DNA of 64,000 nt from Gnetum montanum (GCA_015680685.1 MNCI01003899.1:1-64000), one strand, 5' to 3'. Positions 1 through 12,019 are shown, counted from the stretch's first letter. Notes: generated by a model from the sequence alone, not told the origin. Translations and numbers: made by a program.

Positions 1-1828
1 TTTTTGTTTTACAACATCATTTATACCTTTTTCATTTCTTATGTGCATGTTATCCATCTTGTAAGTTTGTCACCCAATAAGTGTTCTTAATGATGGTGTG
101 AACTATTTTTCTATTGGTTGCTAATGTTTGGTTTTTACCTTTAAGTCATGATGTTGATACTAAGCTATGGTTCTTTTGATATAGCAGGCAATGAGTTCAC
201 TTCATCCATACATCCACAAATTTCTATGGTCTCTCTCGGCTTGGAAATGTAGAGTCCCTTTTTAAATAAGAATTATCAACAAATCGGTGACTGGGCGTTT
301 CTCAAACTAAAGAAAGACTTAAGGATTGAAAAGGGTGTGACTTCAAGGGAACTTGGTGCATTTGCGTTGGCCATTCTCTTGGGTGCTTGGATGTTTTCTT
401 CTTGAGTTTTCCTTCCCATTCTGACATTGCTCCATTATTGGGAAGCTGAGCTAATAAAAATAACAAAGTCTTTGCATGGTGTGGTTCTCATGTATAAACA
501 CATAAAAAAAAAAAACAAAATAAAACAAAAAAAAAAGATAGAGAAGAAAAGAAGAAAGTGAGAATTCAAAGCACACCCCTTAGATGGAATAATCATTTGG
601 GCTACAAGCATTGGTTATGGAACTAAAATAAAAATGTTTCCTCTAACTAAGGCCCTTCCTCGCTTCCTATCTCATCTTTCATTTTGTCAGAATGTTGGTA
701 ACTCTTTAGTGGAGACATTCTTATTACTTCAAGAGGATGGGTCGGCCGAATGTATTAATGCAAAGTCACTGGATGTGGTTTGTTGAAGCCGAACTTGGAA
801 TGGGATCTGCTAAGTCACATTAACCATGAAATACAGAAGGGGTTGTCACCACCTTATTCTTGAGATTCCATTCCATTTTCTTCTTTCCATCATTCTTTCT
901 CCATCGTTCACCTCATTGCCTGTTGTATCATTAGTGTATATTTTGGTTGACGCATTGTTTTCTTTTTGTTAAATTCTTGCAGTTAAGACTTTAACTCTTG
1001 TTCCAAATAACATTCCTAGAGCCTATGGACTCTTTGAATGTGGATTTGTCAGGGCCTTAAGGGCATGAGCCTGCTTTGGGGAGGACCCACTGACATTCCT
1101 ATTTGATGCACCAGTTAAATTCTTTCCCTTAACATTTTTGCAATCCACTTTATTTTTTTCATTTCCATCTTGACATCCATTTCATCGATGTTATAGTTGT
1201 CTTTTTCTCCATCTTTCTTGTTCTTTATTCTTTCTCCATTTTATTGCTATCGAAGGTTTGCTCTTAGTCATGGGGGTCTGAACCCAAATGTTTTTGATTT
1301 TCTCCTAACCCCTACACCTTCGGTAGTCACCACTATGATATCTCTAGATTCACATCAACCATACCACAACTCAACCAATGGACCTTTTACCAAAGCAAGG
1401 CATCAATTGCATTATGATTCATTTACCCTTGTTAATAAAATACTATGTTGTGTGTGTAGATGGAAATCATACAACAACGGATTGGATCTAGAGGGAACAC
1501 TTGGAATGGATCGGTGCTGAAGCAGCTATGCAAAGAACGAGATGGATGGCATGCTTACGGATGGACAATGAAAGGCTCAATCTTGGCATTAGCAGCAGCA
1601 AAATTTCTTTCTCTCTCTCTCTTTCTCAACTGCCAAATAAGGCCTAATGTCAAATCTATAAGGTGTTCACTCTTGTTATCGTGAACACAAATTTTGTCTT
1701 GTTCTGTAATGATGATCCGTTCACATGTCATCCCTTTCACCATTACTTCCATTCAAGTCAATAATCTCATACCTTCCCAATATTTTGTAAGGAACTCGAG
1801 GATGAGTTTTTATTCAGTCATGGGGGTA
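1..1828 (+). mobile_element. 3' noncoding end of an Athila-like LTR retrotransposon (left part outside window)
   Basis: No coding domain is visible. The stretch matches, in the same order, the 3' noncoding region of element E (39315-41043, + strand) and of element B (51084-52920, reverse complement). Shared blocks include the line beginning TTTGTCACCCAATAA near position 66, the 'accacaccatgc'-type region, a CT-rich run near 1608-1628, and a polypurine tract ATGGGGGTA at 1820-1828 directly before the LTR. The tract would prime plus-strand DNA synthesis. Gag and pol of this copy lie to the left of the window. The short ORFs here are not conserved between the copies and are not called. Confidence 0.8.
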
Positions 1829-2635
1829 TGATGGGACGTGATATTGCGTACACGATATCGCGTCTTCCCCTGCAATATCATGTACACGATATCGCAGTGT
1901 GCTACCAAATCTATAAATAAGAGGTAGCTCTCCCTTGTTTCTCATTCTAGGCCTAGACTGTAGCAAAACTCTGGCAGTTTTACCTCTCCAGAGATAGAAT
2001 AATTTCCATGTGCCCATAGTAGGAGCTCCAAAGTAAATGTATCTTTATTCGAGCAAATATTGTACTTGAACACAAGTTTGTGTATGGAAATAAAGATGAA
2101 CTTCTTAAATAAACCTTATAGTGCATGAACTAAGCTAGATAGGACTTTATTTACTGTTATTTATTGTTTACTGTTTAAATGCTTTATTAGTTGATTAATT
2201 CTCTCTCAACCCTTCTCTCCTAGTTAAGTGCATTTAGTACGATCCTTCGAGCACGTGTGTTACGCATGGTGATCCCAGTAACGAATAGCGTTTGGTAACC
2301 AAGGTTGCATTGGTTCAGGGTGTGAACAATAAGTGGAAATATATACTAATGCTAGGTTAATTAAGGCTTAGTTAGTTAAAGTTAGTTAATTAGTCTCTTC
2401 ACCCTTCACCTTGTCAACATAGGAGATAAAACAGAAAAGATATAAAAATCATATACCTCAGACTTACTTAACCATACAACCGTGACAAATACAAGTAAGT
2501 TTGGGAAGACAACAAATGATTAACCTTAAGTGTTCCACGAGGCGTGTAGGCACTTAGTCTACAGAGTTCGACCAGATCGCGTGTGTAACGCTCGTATTCG
2601 TATGGTTGAGTGTAGGGGTACCTCGCCACTCATCA
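1829..2635 (+). repeat. 3' LTR of the Athila-like element
   Basis: Begins TGATGGGACG and ends CTCATCA, giving the inverted ends TGATGAG/CTCATCA shared by all LTRs of this group in the window. U3 starts with about 80 bases containing four GATAT-type palindromic modules, then a TATA box (TATAAATAA, about 1912-1920). An AATAAA-like signal follows near 2090. It is homologous to the LTRs at 41044-41971, 50225-51083 and 59290-60107. The bases right after it are CTAGT, the expected target-site copy, but the other end is outside the window. Confidence 0.8.
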
Positions 2636-3296
2636 CTAGTGCATGCCCGCAATGTGATGTTTGTAATCATATGACACCTTTGTTTGAGTGTGACATACTT
2701 GGACACATTACATGATTAGCAATAAAGATCGAGATTACTCTCATCATTGCAGCATCCACTTAGATTATTATTGCTTTCAATTATTAATTATTTACTACTT
2801 TCTTTAGTTAAATATTTCCATTTATTGCTACTTACTATTCCTATCATTAAGTGGAATGCGTACGCCTTAATCACGAGCATTTAGGTGTAGATGCTTGGTA
2901 ATCCAGAAGTGTATTGTCTAGCATAACGAGTGACATACGCTTGGCAATCCTAGAAGTAGGCCCACGAAGTCCAAGATGTATACAGATAATTAAGAGTGGA
3001 CACTCATCGCACATATGCTAGCTTAGATCTTGTTTTTCCTCATCCATTAGCTTAATTAATTTACCTTTTTTATTGTTATCAAGAGTAGCATAGAATTAGA
3101 GTCAACATCATACGCCTCACTTTGGACTAAACCATACATGAAAAAGCTACCACTAGTCCAAGTGGGAAGACAACGAACTATGATCAAAGCATAACAATCT
3201 AGATGCCACAACTAGTCCCATTTACGAAATTCGATCGGATTGTGCATGAACACTTATGATTCATATGGTTGGACGTAGGGGTACCTCATCGCTCAA
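2636..3296 (+). repeat. older, diverged LTR remnant of the same group
   Basis: This stretch repeats LTR landmarks in weakened form. It has an AATAAAGATCGAG block near 2720 and the 'cgagcatttaggtgtag' and 'ggtaatcc' blocks near 2875-2910. It ends with GTAGGGGTACCTCATCGCTCA near 3275-3296, resembling the usual LTR end GTAGGGGTACCTCGCCACTCATCA. It starts exactly where the intact LTR stops, so the younger element probably inserted into an older relative. Only the R-U5 part is left here. The right edge is approximate. Confidence 0.5.
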
Positions 3297-5900
3297 GTGC
3301 CAATAGAGGTTCATCAATGCATCCCAGCAATTCTAGATCACCATTTTGGAGAAACTTGGAAATTAGCATGATGTAGGGGATGCAGCAATGTAGGGGTGCT
3401 GACATAGGAGGTGTGTTGACACCCACCCCCTTATATCTTCTATCTAACTGGTAGTTCTAGAAAAAGTTGGGACCAAGGGGAACATGTACTAAGGACTTCA
3501 AAAAAGCTTGAATGAGATCAAAATCATCCTAAGGGACTTATGACATGTACACAACCCTAAAAGGTGACATAAAAAGCAAGGATGTATGCCCAAGAAACAC
3601 AAACCTCAATTAAATATGCTAGACCTACAAATATAGGGTGCACATGACACTCCATGAGTCCAAGGCTTACAATTGACTTACAAAATGCCACTAGATGACT
3701 CATCAACTACTTATACAACATCTCTTCTTCAAGCATTTTAGTAAAAGCTCTAAGTAAACTTCAAAAACTTTGCCTAAAATGTTCATGATATGTTTATTTA
3801 ATATGAAACTCATCAAATCAAGAGTTATTTTTATGTCATGTTGATGTATATATGTACATACCCAAATGGATGATGATGTATTATTGCACCAAATTGGCTT
3901 AATATGCCTTGGCTAACCTTAGCTTTGTTTGTCATAAACAGCTTTGAGAAATAAAATGAAGTAGAGCAATCTAGCTCTATCGCTCTTATTCTATCTTTGT
4001 GTTTGTAAAATCTTTATGACATGCTACTGTGTAATCTTCATATCAAAAAAAAAAAAAGTTTTAAATTACTGTAGTTAATGCCGTGAAATCACTAAGTTTA
4101 ATGTTACAAAAATAGAAATATATTGAAAAAAGTTTGTTTTTTCATCTATGGTAGAAATCTTAAAAGCACACCTTAAAATCGGGTTATGTGGGCAAGACCA
4201 TAGCATATAGGACTGGAAATTGATGCTTGTATGCTTGTATTTGGGGATTTTCGCAATAAATTTTTTTTAAAATTTTCAAAAACTTGTATTTTCAAACAAT
4301 TCTATTTCAAACATGCCTATAATTTATAAAATGTAACACAGGGGTGGTGATAAGATTAGTTTTGGTGATAAGATTAGTTTTATTATTGTTGCTATTGTAA
4401 TTTATTAGTATGCTTTTGAAATTCAATGTGTGACTCATTGAAACTACCCAATGTTAAAATTTGAGATAATTTTTCTTAATTTAAGATGATTTCAACTTTA
4501 TTCTTTTGAATAGTTAGGAATTTTTGAAATTTTCTTTTAATCTTACCACCTTAGCTTTATTTTCTTGGTTTTAAGATTAGTTACTCTAAAATCCAATGTA
4601 TTATTACTCATTTAAACTAGACAATGAGAAATAGAAATAATTTTTCTTAATTTAATATGTTTTCACTTTTACTTCATCAACCTCACTTTATTTTCTCATT
4701 TTTATTTTTTATTATTTTTTATTTTAATATATTTTATTAAATTTAAAAGCCAATTTTTAAAAACAAACTGCAAAGCAAATTTCCTTTGACAAACATCACT
4801 GGCCATTAATTTCCTTTGACAAGCACCCCGGCCATCAATTTCCAACCCTGATGGCTTAGGTTGAGAAAGTCAGCATGTATCCGTTCCACCTTTTTAGAAA
4901 CTTTTCATAAAGAAAAGCAGGTACAACTGAGTAGTTTGCATGATGGGGCAGCAAATTAATGAGCTCTAAGAATCCAAACCTGTTGCGACGTGGTGTTCGC
5001 CCGAAGTAACAATTAGACCTTCCTTCTTAAAAATGTCCGTGGGCTGCACCAACTAGTTCTTTCAAGTCAACATTAAGCCGGTACAGAAGAAGAAATCTGC
5101 GTATTCTGCCTGCTTTGAGCCGTGGAATCCCAGCTTTTGAATGACATCAGAATAGCAGTTTACTTGTATACGCCAAAATCCTTTTTAATCTTAAACAAGA
5201 CGTAAGCTTTGTTGTTAAGTTCCACAAAAGTACCTGGTAAGATGAATACATCTGTAACCTGATTAATCCTTTTTCTTGGTGAGTGAAGGAATTGCTGATA
5301 TTACATCAGCCAGATTACATAAAAGCCGATTAAATTATAAAGAACATTTTATTCATTTTCAAAGGTTAACATGAGTTTTTTTAGAAGCCCTTTAAGTCCC
5401 TTGTTAGGGGTTCAATGCCTAGTTCTGTCACTAATTTTTTTTTTTTATCTTTGAAGAAAAGTATCCCTTCAACATGAACTCAAAACTGTAAGAGAGTTTT
5501 GTGCGATAATTGTTTCTTTTTGAAATTATACAAAGAATGAACTTTGCAAGCGAAAATATGAGCGTTTTGCAAACGAAAATGCGTTTTATTTCTTTGAAAA
5601 CGATAATTGTGCTTGAACTTCTATAACCTGTAAACTAATTGCGGGAACCCCTGTACAAAAAATACCAGGGTAACTATACTTCGTCGTACTTTTGATTTTT
5701 CATAGACGCACAGCAACATTTTCTTCATAACCGTGCATAGATACAGTGTTCAGAACCCATCCCTGTGTTCCAGTTTTGCCTTTAGCCAGTACTGAGTCAC
5801 ATCATAGACCTGTCAATTAAAATTATTCCAAAATTGCTCCCACCGACTCACAACAAAGTTAATTATAAACCCTGAACCTCAATTCCATAACGGAACATAA
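3297..5900. other. AT-rich intergenic DNA, no gene seen
   Basis: No convincing coding region on either strand and no retroelement domain. It contains an imperfect direct duplication (about 4365-4490 versus 4555-4670, both with 'taagattagtt' and 'taatttttcttaattta') and a short tandem repeat at 4778-4845. The segment from about 5000 to 5900 is less AT-rich and may hold upstream control sequence of the methyltransferase gene, but I recognise no defined element. Confidence 0.5.
4778..4845. repeat. 29-30 bp short tandem repeat, 2.3 copies
   Basis: Units begin at 4778, 4808 and 4837 (partial) with AATTTCCTTTGACAARCAYC followed by a GGCCAT block. The copies differ at a few positions. No function is suggested. 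Confidence 0.7.
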
Positions 5901-6609
5901 CCATGGGCTGCATGCACAATGCCGCCAAGCTGCCTCAACTTTCTACAAACTTAAGTGCATAAAATAAATGACAGAGAGTAGACGCATCGGGAAAATCGCG
6001 GTCGCACAGCTCGAGACACGCAGATCCAGATTCAACCGAGATCATGTTGTCATCTGGGAATACCATGAATTGGCGCTTGCCTGGCCTACCCCTATTTCAC
6101 GCCCCAAAGCGCAGCAAATGGAACCACATCCATCTGTGACCAGGCAACACCATTTCATTCCCGTGAAAAGCCGTACCAGTTACAGACGCCCATCATGCCT
6201 TCCTGCTCATAAAAAGAAAACCCACAAAAACCCAAAAAAATCCTTAAAAACCCATGAAAACCCACAAAATTCTTCAAAAACGCATCAAAACTCACTTTTC
6301 CTGCCCGAATCTGCCGGAATCTGAGCACCCAGTTGATGTTTTCCATGCTTTGTAATGCCCGGGTTTTGCTTGACCTGGTTCGGAGCGGCCTGAAACGAAG
6401 TTCGTTCCGCAACCCTTAAGTCAGCAGTCCTGCATCGATCGCAGCAAATTACAGCCTGAAAACGTAGAGGTAACGGCAGGCAGCAATTATATGGGTTTTG
6501 CTTGACCTCGTTCAGATCCAGTGTTCCGATCCCGGATTCATCTGCTTTATATGGGCTGCAGCGCTTCACATGGATTGCAGCAGTGATTCGAGATCTGTCT
6601 CTGTTTTCA
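5901..6609 (+). promoter_or_regulatory. presumed promoter and 5' leader of the methyltransferase gene
   Basis: The stretch lies directly upstream of the first ATG that fits the long reading frame. It has an A/C-rich run at about 6217-6295 in which AAAACCC-like words recur; these resemble but do not match plant telo-box words. A direct repeat carries GGGTTTTGCTTGACCT at 6361 and again at 6493. A TATA-like word (cataaaataaa) occurs near 5957. The transcription start cannot be fixed by eye. The reading frame stays open upstream to 6502, but the codon there is TTG, not ATG. Confidence 0.4.
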
Positions 6610-8019
6610 ATGGCGGCGGATAAGTCCCCAAAACCCTGCAACAGAGCAGTAGCCATGTCTTCCAAGCTTCCAACTTTGCTTCTGGTGCTCTGCACCAACA
6701 TGATCACTGTGCTTTTGTTTACAGGCCCTTTGCAGATGAACAAGCAGCAGCAGCAGCTGACACCATTAATGTCCTCCAAGGTCTCAATCGCTGAGGAATC
6801 CCATGCAGAGTTCTCAGCTTTGGCTGTGCAACTTAATCACACAAGGCGGGAGCTCGGGGTTCTGGAAGCAGAGCTTACTTCGTCCAGAGAGGAGAACCAG
6901 AATCTGAAATCCCATGTTGAAAATCTGGCGCTGTTTCTGAAGACAGCTTTCACGGACGGCCAGAACAGCAATGAAGGCTCTGCTGCAACATCTTCCTCTT
7001 CTGCACGCATTTCCGCTGCAACTGACATTGATTCTGCAGAATACCGGCGATGGGTGGAGGGCAAAAAGTTGCCATTAGGGTTCAATCCCAACTTTGGATC
7101 CGACACCATTTTTCCTTCCGTTGGCAGGGCCTGCGAATTCTTAAAGGATGAAATTCAGAATTACATGAATTACTCCCCTGGAGGGCTGTGTCCTGATGAT
7201 GAAGTTAGTGCTCAGAGGCTGATGCTCAGCGGCTGTGAGCCTCTGCCTCGAAGAAGATGCTTCCCCAGAATCCCAAAAAATTACAGGGAGCCAAATTCGT
7301 ATCCCCGGAGCCTCTGGAACATTCCTCCGGATTCTAGCATTCTCTGGAGTGCCTATTCCTGCAAGAACTACACGTGTTTGGTGAACAGAAAGTACCAGAA
7401 AGCTTTTGATGACTGCAAGGACTGTTTTGATTTGCAGGGCAGGGAGAGCACAAGATGGACGCATTCTCTGTCCGCCATGGATCTCTCCATTGATGAAGTT
7501 CTGGCTCTGAAGAAAACCAAGGATGGAGCTTCAACAATCAGAATTGGTCTGGATATTGGGGGAGGCACTGGCACATTTGCGGTGAGAATGAGAGAGAGGA
7601 ACATCACCATTGTCACAACTTCCATGAACTTCAATGGGCCCTTCAACAATTTCATTGCTTCCAGAGGTGTGGTTCCTCTCTACATTTCAATTTCTCAGAG
7701 GCTTCCCTTCTTTGATGGCACTCTGGATATTGTGCACTCCATGCATGTTCTCAGCAACTGGATTCCAACGGATCTGCTAGAGTTCATATTTTATGATATC
7801 TACAGAGTTCTGAGGCCTGGTGGGATCTTCTGGCTTGATCATTTTTTCTGCACTGAGGATCAGTTTACCACTTATGCTCCCATGATTGCAAACATGGGTT
7901 TTGAAAAGCTTAAGTGGGCTGTGGCTCCTAAGCTTGACCGGGGCCCTGAGCTCAAAGAAATGTACATCACTGCAGTTTTGCAGAAACCCACCAAGACCCA
8001 TTCCTCCCTTCCTAGGTGA
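6610..8019 (+). CDS. SAM-dependent methyltransferase-like type II membrane protein
   Basis: Single-exon gene of 469 codons from the ATG at 6610 (MAADKSP). A second in-frame ATG lies at 6655. The frame is open back to 6502 but without an upstream ATG. Residues about 20-39 (LPTLLLVLCTNMITVLLFTG) form one hydrophobic anchor after a short basic N-terminus, so a Golgi/ER type II membrane protein is likely. Residues about 65-110 are a predicted coiled coil. A cysteine-bearing middle region with CEPLPRRRC (about 209-217) precedes the methyltransferase fold: motif I LDIGGGTGTFAVRM (about 314-327), RLPFFDGTLDIVHS, and RVLRPGGIFWLDHF (about 399-412). This order is that of the plant family typified, as I recall it, by Arabidopsis At1g29790. 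The methyl acceptor of that family is not known to me. It is the only intact host gene in the window. Confidence 0.9.
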   Translation: MAADKSPKPCNRAVAMSSKLPTLLLVLCTNMITVLLFTGPLQMNKQQQQLTPLMSSKVSIAEESHAEFSALAVQLNHTRRELGVLEAELTSSREENQNLKSHVENLALFLKTAFTDGQNSNEGSAATSSSSARISAATDIDSAEYRRWVEGKKLPLGFNPNFGSDTIFPSVGRACEFLKDEIQNYMNYSPGGLCPDDEVSAQRLMLSGCEPLPRRRCFPRIPKNYREPNSYPRSLWNIPPDSSILWSAYSCKNYTCLVNRKYQKAFDDCKDCFDLQGRESTRWTHSLSAMDLSIDEVLALKKTKDGASTIRIGLDIGGGTGTFAVRMRERNITIVTTSMNFNGPFNNFIASRGVVPLYISISQRLPFFDGTLDIVHSMHVLSNWIPTDLLEFIFYDIYRVLRPGGIFWLDHFFCTEDQFTTYAPMIANMGFEKLKWAVAPKLDRGPELKEMYITAVLQKPTKTHSSLPR

Positions 8020-8269
8020 TGAGTTTCAAGGGACTACTTTCTGGCTTCTGAAGTTTTAGGAAAAAGACATCAGGCTTGGAGGTTGGATGCAGTGTGCTGC
8101 ATATTTATGAAGATGTTAACTGTTCTGTTTCATTTTATTGATGTGTTCTCAAAATTTAATTTCATTCAGTAAAAAAGCTGCTGGATATTTAGGGCATGTT
8201 GTGTAATCTAGCAATGATATAAAGAGGATTTAGGGCATGTTGTGTAATCTAGCAATGATATAAAGAGGG
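8020..8269 (+). other. 3' untranslated region with a 41-bp tandem duplication
   Basis: Follows the TGA stop of the methyltransferase gene. Positions 8188-8228 and 8229-8269 are near-identical 41-bp copies beginning TTTAGGGCATGTTGTGTAAT. No canonical AATAAA is present, so the poly(A) site is not assigned. The duplication may lie in the transcript or just beyond it. Confidence 0.5.
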
Positions 8270-8623
8270 TTGTCGTGATCTTTTATCTGGCCACGGATGT
8301 AAATTTTTGTTTGGGTTCGTCTCCATGACGTGCAACATAAGATTATGATACAAGCAACAGACCGATGCAAGGGTAATACCAGCAACGTAAAGGATCATAT
8401 CAACGTAACAACTGGTTGGAGGGTTCATTATCATTTCGGTAGATAAAACTCATGTTTTACCTTTTTGTGATGCCTTCAAATGATTCACATGCCTGGTAGA
8501 GTTGCATTTAATCATTTAGGCATATCTTATGCCAATGACATAAGATCCAGCTACAGTACACAGGACCAATGATTCTTTCAAGAATCCAGATGGAGTTTTT
8601 CAACCTCATAAAATTAATAAATT

Positions 8624-9183
8624 ATTAAAAAGCTAATGATGTTAATGAAAGAGTAAATCATCTGTGTGATTTTCTGACAAGATGTGAGTTTAACAATTAC
8701 CTATGTTCTTCAAATGTCTAGGTTTCAGTGTATTTATGCATAGGGGAGGGGAGGGATACATACTAGAGAGGAGAGTATAAAGACAAAAGACATTTGTTGA
8801 CACCGGTATTATGTTTTGCATGTGGTAACCAGCGTTTGGTTGCATAGTTTTATTAATGCCACTTGCAAAGAACTATATAGAGAGTTTACCCAATGGGTAT
8901 TAAAAAGCTAATGATGTTAATGAAAGAGTAAATCATCTGTGTGATTTTCTGACAAGATGTGATTTTCTGACAAGATGTGAGTTTAACAGTTACCTATGTT
9001 CTTCAGATGTCTAGGTTTCAGTGTATTTATGCATAGGGGAGGGATACATATACTGAGAGAGGAGAGTATAAAGACATTTGTTGACACTGGTACTATGTTT
9101 TGCATGTGGTAACCAGCATTTGGTTGCATAGTTTTAGTAATGTTACTTGCAAAGAATTCTATAGAGAGTTTACCCAATGGGTA
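8624..9183. repeat. tandem duplication of about 280 bp
   Basis: Copy 1 (about 8624-8899) and copy 2 (about 8898-9183) both run from TATTAAAAAGCTAATGATG to TTTACCCAATGGGTA with small indels. Copy 2 contains an extra 18-bp internal duplication (GATTTTCTGACAAGATGT near 8942). No coding capacity is seen. Each copy has 'gagagtataaagac', resembling a TATA region. The sequence is not similar to the LTRs in this window. Confidence 0.8.
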
Positions 9184-9510
9184 AGAATAATACATTAAGT
9201 CATCCCATGTACTTATTACACCCACCCATCATGGTTGAGGATCTCACCATGGTCTTTTTGAAGCATCCCATGGGTCTTTGTAAAGCTTTATGTTTCAAGT
9301 TTCAATAAAGCTTTGTGGTTTGGTTTGTGCATGAGTTTCTTTGGTGAGAGCTTAAGAGTTGATTTGGAGCCTTAGTTGCATTTTTCGCATTCTACCTTCT
9401 TGATAGAACTGGTGTGCATAAGACTAGAAGTGTAGTTTGCTATGTTTTGTTTCGTAGAGTTTGAGATTGCATAAGCCCCATTAAAGGATAGGCATTAACA
9501 CAAAAAAAAA
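9184..9510. other. unassigned spacer before the pararetroviral remnant
   Basis: No open frame of note. It contains CAATAAAG near 9303 and ends in a short poly-A run (9502-9510). It could be viral leader sequence belonging to the following remnant, but I cannot recognise a tRNA-Met primer site. Confidence 0.3.
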
Positions 9511-10266
9511 TTTCTCGTTGTTGTGAATAAGCCTCTGCAAATTTCTCATCATGGACTATCGGTGTACTTTGCTAGAATGTTTGAATTTGTTTCTAAGGTT
9601 GATTGTTCAAAAACTCTAGTCCTCCTTGAACCATCCATATCAAATCTATATGTTATGGATAAGTTTAAATTTAATCTTTCATCCAAAAGCTTTAAGATTT
9701 CTAAAAAAGATCTTGAAATTTCTAGCCAAGTACTTAGGCTTGTTTATTTTAACTTCTTCCATAGGGATGATATACATAAATGGTAATCTATGGGGTATAA
9801 CTATATCCACTTCATTGAAGTTTCTATCGTCATCCAGCCACACTTTAACTACTAATTAGAACGCCTTTATTTCATCACTCTTCTTGATAGAAGACTGAAG
9901 AAATACAAACAGACTGTAATTTATTAAGCCAAAGGTCACCTAGATTCAAATGCTTGTATTATTACTTTACCAAATACCACCATGTCACTTAATGATGTTA
10001 ATATATTAAAATCCTTAATGTTAGTGGTTTATATTCCCATTAGCATGGAAGTAGGATTTGTCTATGCTACCATCCGCTCCCGCATATGTTTTCGGTTAGC
10101 CTCTACTATCACTATTCCCATAGTAATTCCTTTTGGGCAACAGGTAATTCAAGCAAGTACTTCTACTGTTGAATGTGGTGTTTTTGTTGACCCAGAAGGG
10201 TTGCTGGTTTCTTATCCTTGTCTCAACGACCCGATCCAATCTTACTACAAGCTTCCTAAGCCTTAG
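9511..10266 (+). pseudogene. endogenous pararetrovirus (Caulimoviridae-like) movement-protein remnant
   Basis: Two open stretches in the same frame (9523-9786 and 9982-10266) are separated by about 195 bases with stop codons. The second carries the pattern of the 30K-type movement domain of caulimovirids. It has an RSRICFRL block and ends with a conserved-looking tail including DPIQSYYKLPKP. In the virus the protein would open plasmodesmata for cell-to-cell spread. Here no ATG begins the frame and internal stops remain, so it is a fossil. The first TAG ending the domain (10264-10266) is followed by more coding-like sequence in the same frame. That suggests movement and coat domains once formed one ORF. 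Identification rests on remembered family features, not on a search. Confidence 0.65.
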
Positions 10267-12014
10267 ACCTCATTTTTTGGACCAACCAAAATGCCTAAAC
10301 ACAACTACTTGGTACCTCTTAAAACTAAGAAATTTACACCTCATGAGCCCATTCTACTTGATTCCTTTGCTAGTTCCTCTAAGAGACCTCCTTATCTTCT
10401 TGAAGGCTCTTCAAATGAGGAAATCTTTGTTTCTACACCTTCAACTTCTAAGTCAGAACAACCTAGGTCTAGCATAGTAACTGATCTATCTTACCCACAT
10501 CTGCAACTCCAGAAGCAAACACATAATTATAGGTGCAAAGAATGTGTCTCACTTCTCAACATTAATACGTTTAAAGTTTCTGAAGTTCTAAGAATGGATT
10601 TGGATTAGAAATTTCAATACCATTTTGAGCCTCATTCACCCCAAGGCCTAGATCTTAATTATTCTCCTAGATTTGATGAAGAGCCAGTTGATGTTGGCCA
10701 AGAGATAGTCGAGTTTCTCTCTTCCACTCCTTCCTCTAGTAACCCTATACAATACCATAGTGAAGAGATTAATGATTTTCTTAATGATAGTGATAGTGAA
10801 ATAGACTTTGGTTTTGAACAAAAGAAAAAATCCATAAAAATAGAAAAACCTTTAAAACTACATAAAATTCCTACTTATGCTTTATTAGGAAATCCTACTT
10901 ATTTTAGATATGCGCATCAACAAGAAAGAAAAATAGAAAAAATGACTAGTGGAATAGAAATCTTAGTTAAGTGACTTCAATCCATTCCTTTAGACAATTT
11001 AGATGTTGTAGTTGGATAAAGAGATTAGGGCTAAGTATGTTGAAAAAGAGAAAATAGAACACTAATATATTTATGAGTTCAAAGGTTTAAAAGAATGGAA
11101 ACATCCACATAAATGCATTAGTGCCACCCAAATTTATAAGTTAAGGGAACTTGACACTTTAGTAGATCCCACTCATAAATTTTATAAATTATATATGAAA
11201 GTAGTTGAAAAAGAGACAGGCCTTTCTAGCATAGTCAAATTACAAAATTGGAACAATGAAGCAACTTCTCACCTACATAAAACTACCCAACTCATAGACA
11301 CAAATGTTCGAGGAATACAAAATAGCCTAAAGAAACATCATGCACTAGCTAAACCAAAATCCTCATCTACTTGGCCCAAGTCTATTATTCCTCCTACTGG
11401 CACTTGTATATCTTCTCCTCCTAGAAATGTACATAGAGCTCTTATTAAAGGAAAATCAAAACAAATATATGTTAGCCAAGTTACCTAGGCAGATCAACAA
11501 TTTGCTCACTCACATCAATTTGGAACACACCAAATGCAAATAGATGTTCTAGATATTCCCAATATTCATACTATTTCTACTAAACAAATCATTTTAAATA
11601 TAAATTAAGCTAATTATGAAGAAAATTATCTTACGATTCAAAAAATAGGTGGTTTGATAGATACGTATGTAGTTCTTCATCGTAAGTCTATTAGAGAAAC
11701 CATTCAAAGCATTATCTTTGGATTTACAGGAATTTTATGTTTTCAGTGGGAAACTCTCCCTACTCAACCTTTAGATGTTAAGGATGAATTACTAAATTTT
11801 TCAAATAAAGCTTTTCTTAATGCCTTAATAAAAGAATTTATGGGCATCAAAACTAAATTATCAGATTTTGCTAAAAAATAGTTCCCATAAGCTAAATTAG
11901 AGGATATGTCTAAATTAGATTAATATATACATCAAATGACAATTTGGTATTATATGGGAGCTTTATTACATGATAATACTAGCAAAACTATGTTTTTACT
12001 CTCATTTCTTGATT
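10267..12014 (+). pseudogene. pararetrovirus coat-protein-like remnant, left part
   Basis: Continues the movement-protein frame (10291-10608, TAG at 10606-10608) into an acidic stretch near 10680-10810 rich in Asp, Glu and Ser, followed by a lysine-rich part. This is the composition expected of the N-terminal part of caulimovirid coat proteins. Later open pieces (11195-11488 and 11654-11881) are in another frame, so at least one frameshift has occurred. The remnant is cut at 12014 by the target site of element A and resumes at about 25418. No protease or reverse transcriptase of the virus is seen. I judge it endogenous and inactive. Confidence 0.55.
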
Positions 12015-12019
12015 CCTTT

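Noticed and set aside
5968-6324. 118-codon ORF upstream of the methyltransferase gene
   Set aside because: The second half is a translated AAAACCC-like repeat and no domain is visible. More likely promoter or leader DNA.
6502-6609. Upstream extension of the methyltransferase reading frame
   Set aside because: The frame is open but its first codon is TTG. The first in-frame ATG is at 6610, and the N-terminal anchor follows naturally from there.
6155-7655. Several minus-strand ORFs across the methyltransferase gene
   Set aside because: They mirror the coding strand of a well supported gene and show no domain.
9511-12014. Functional virus or recent infection
   Set aside because: Internal stops, a frame change, no polymerase and an old retroelement insertion show that it is a fossil.
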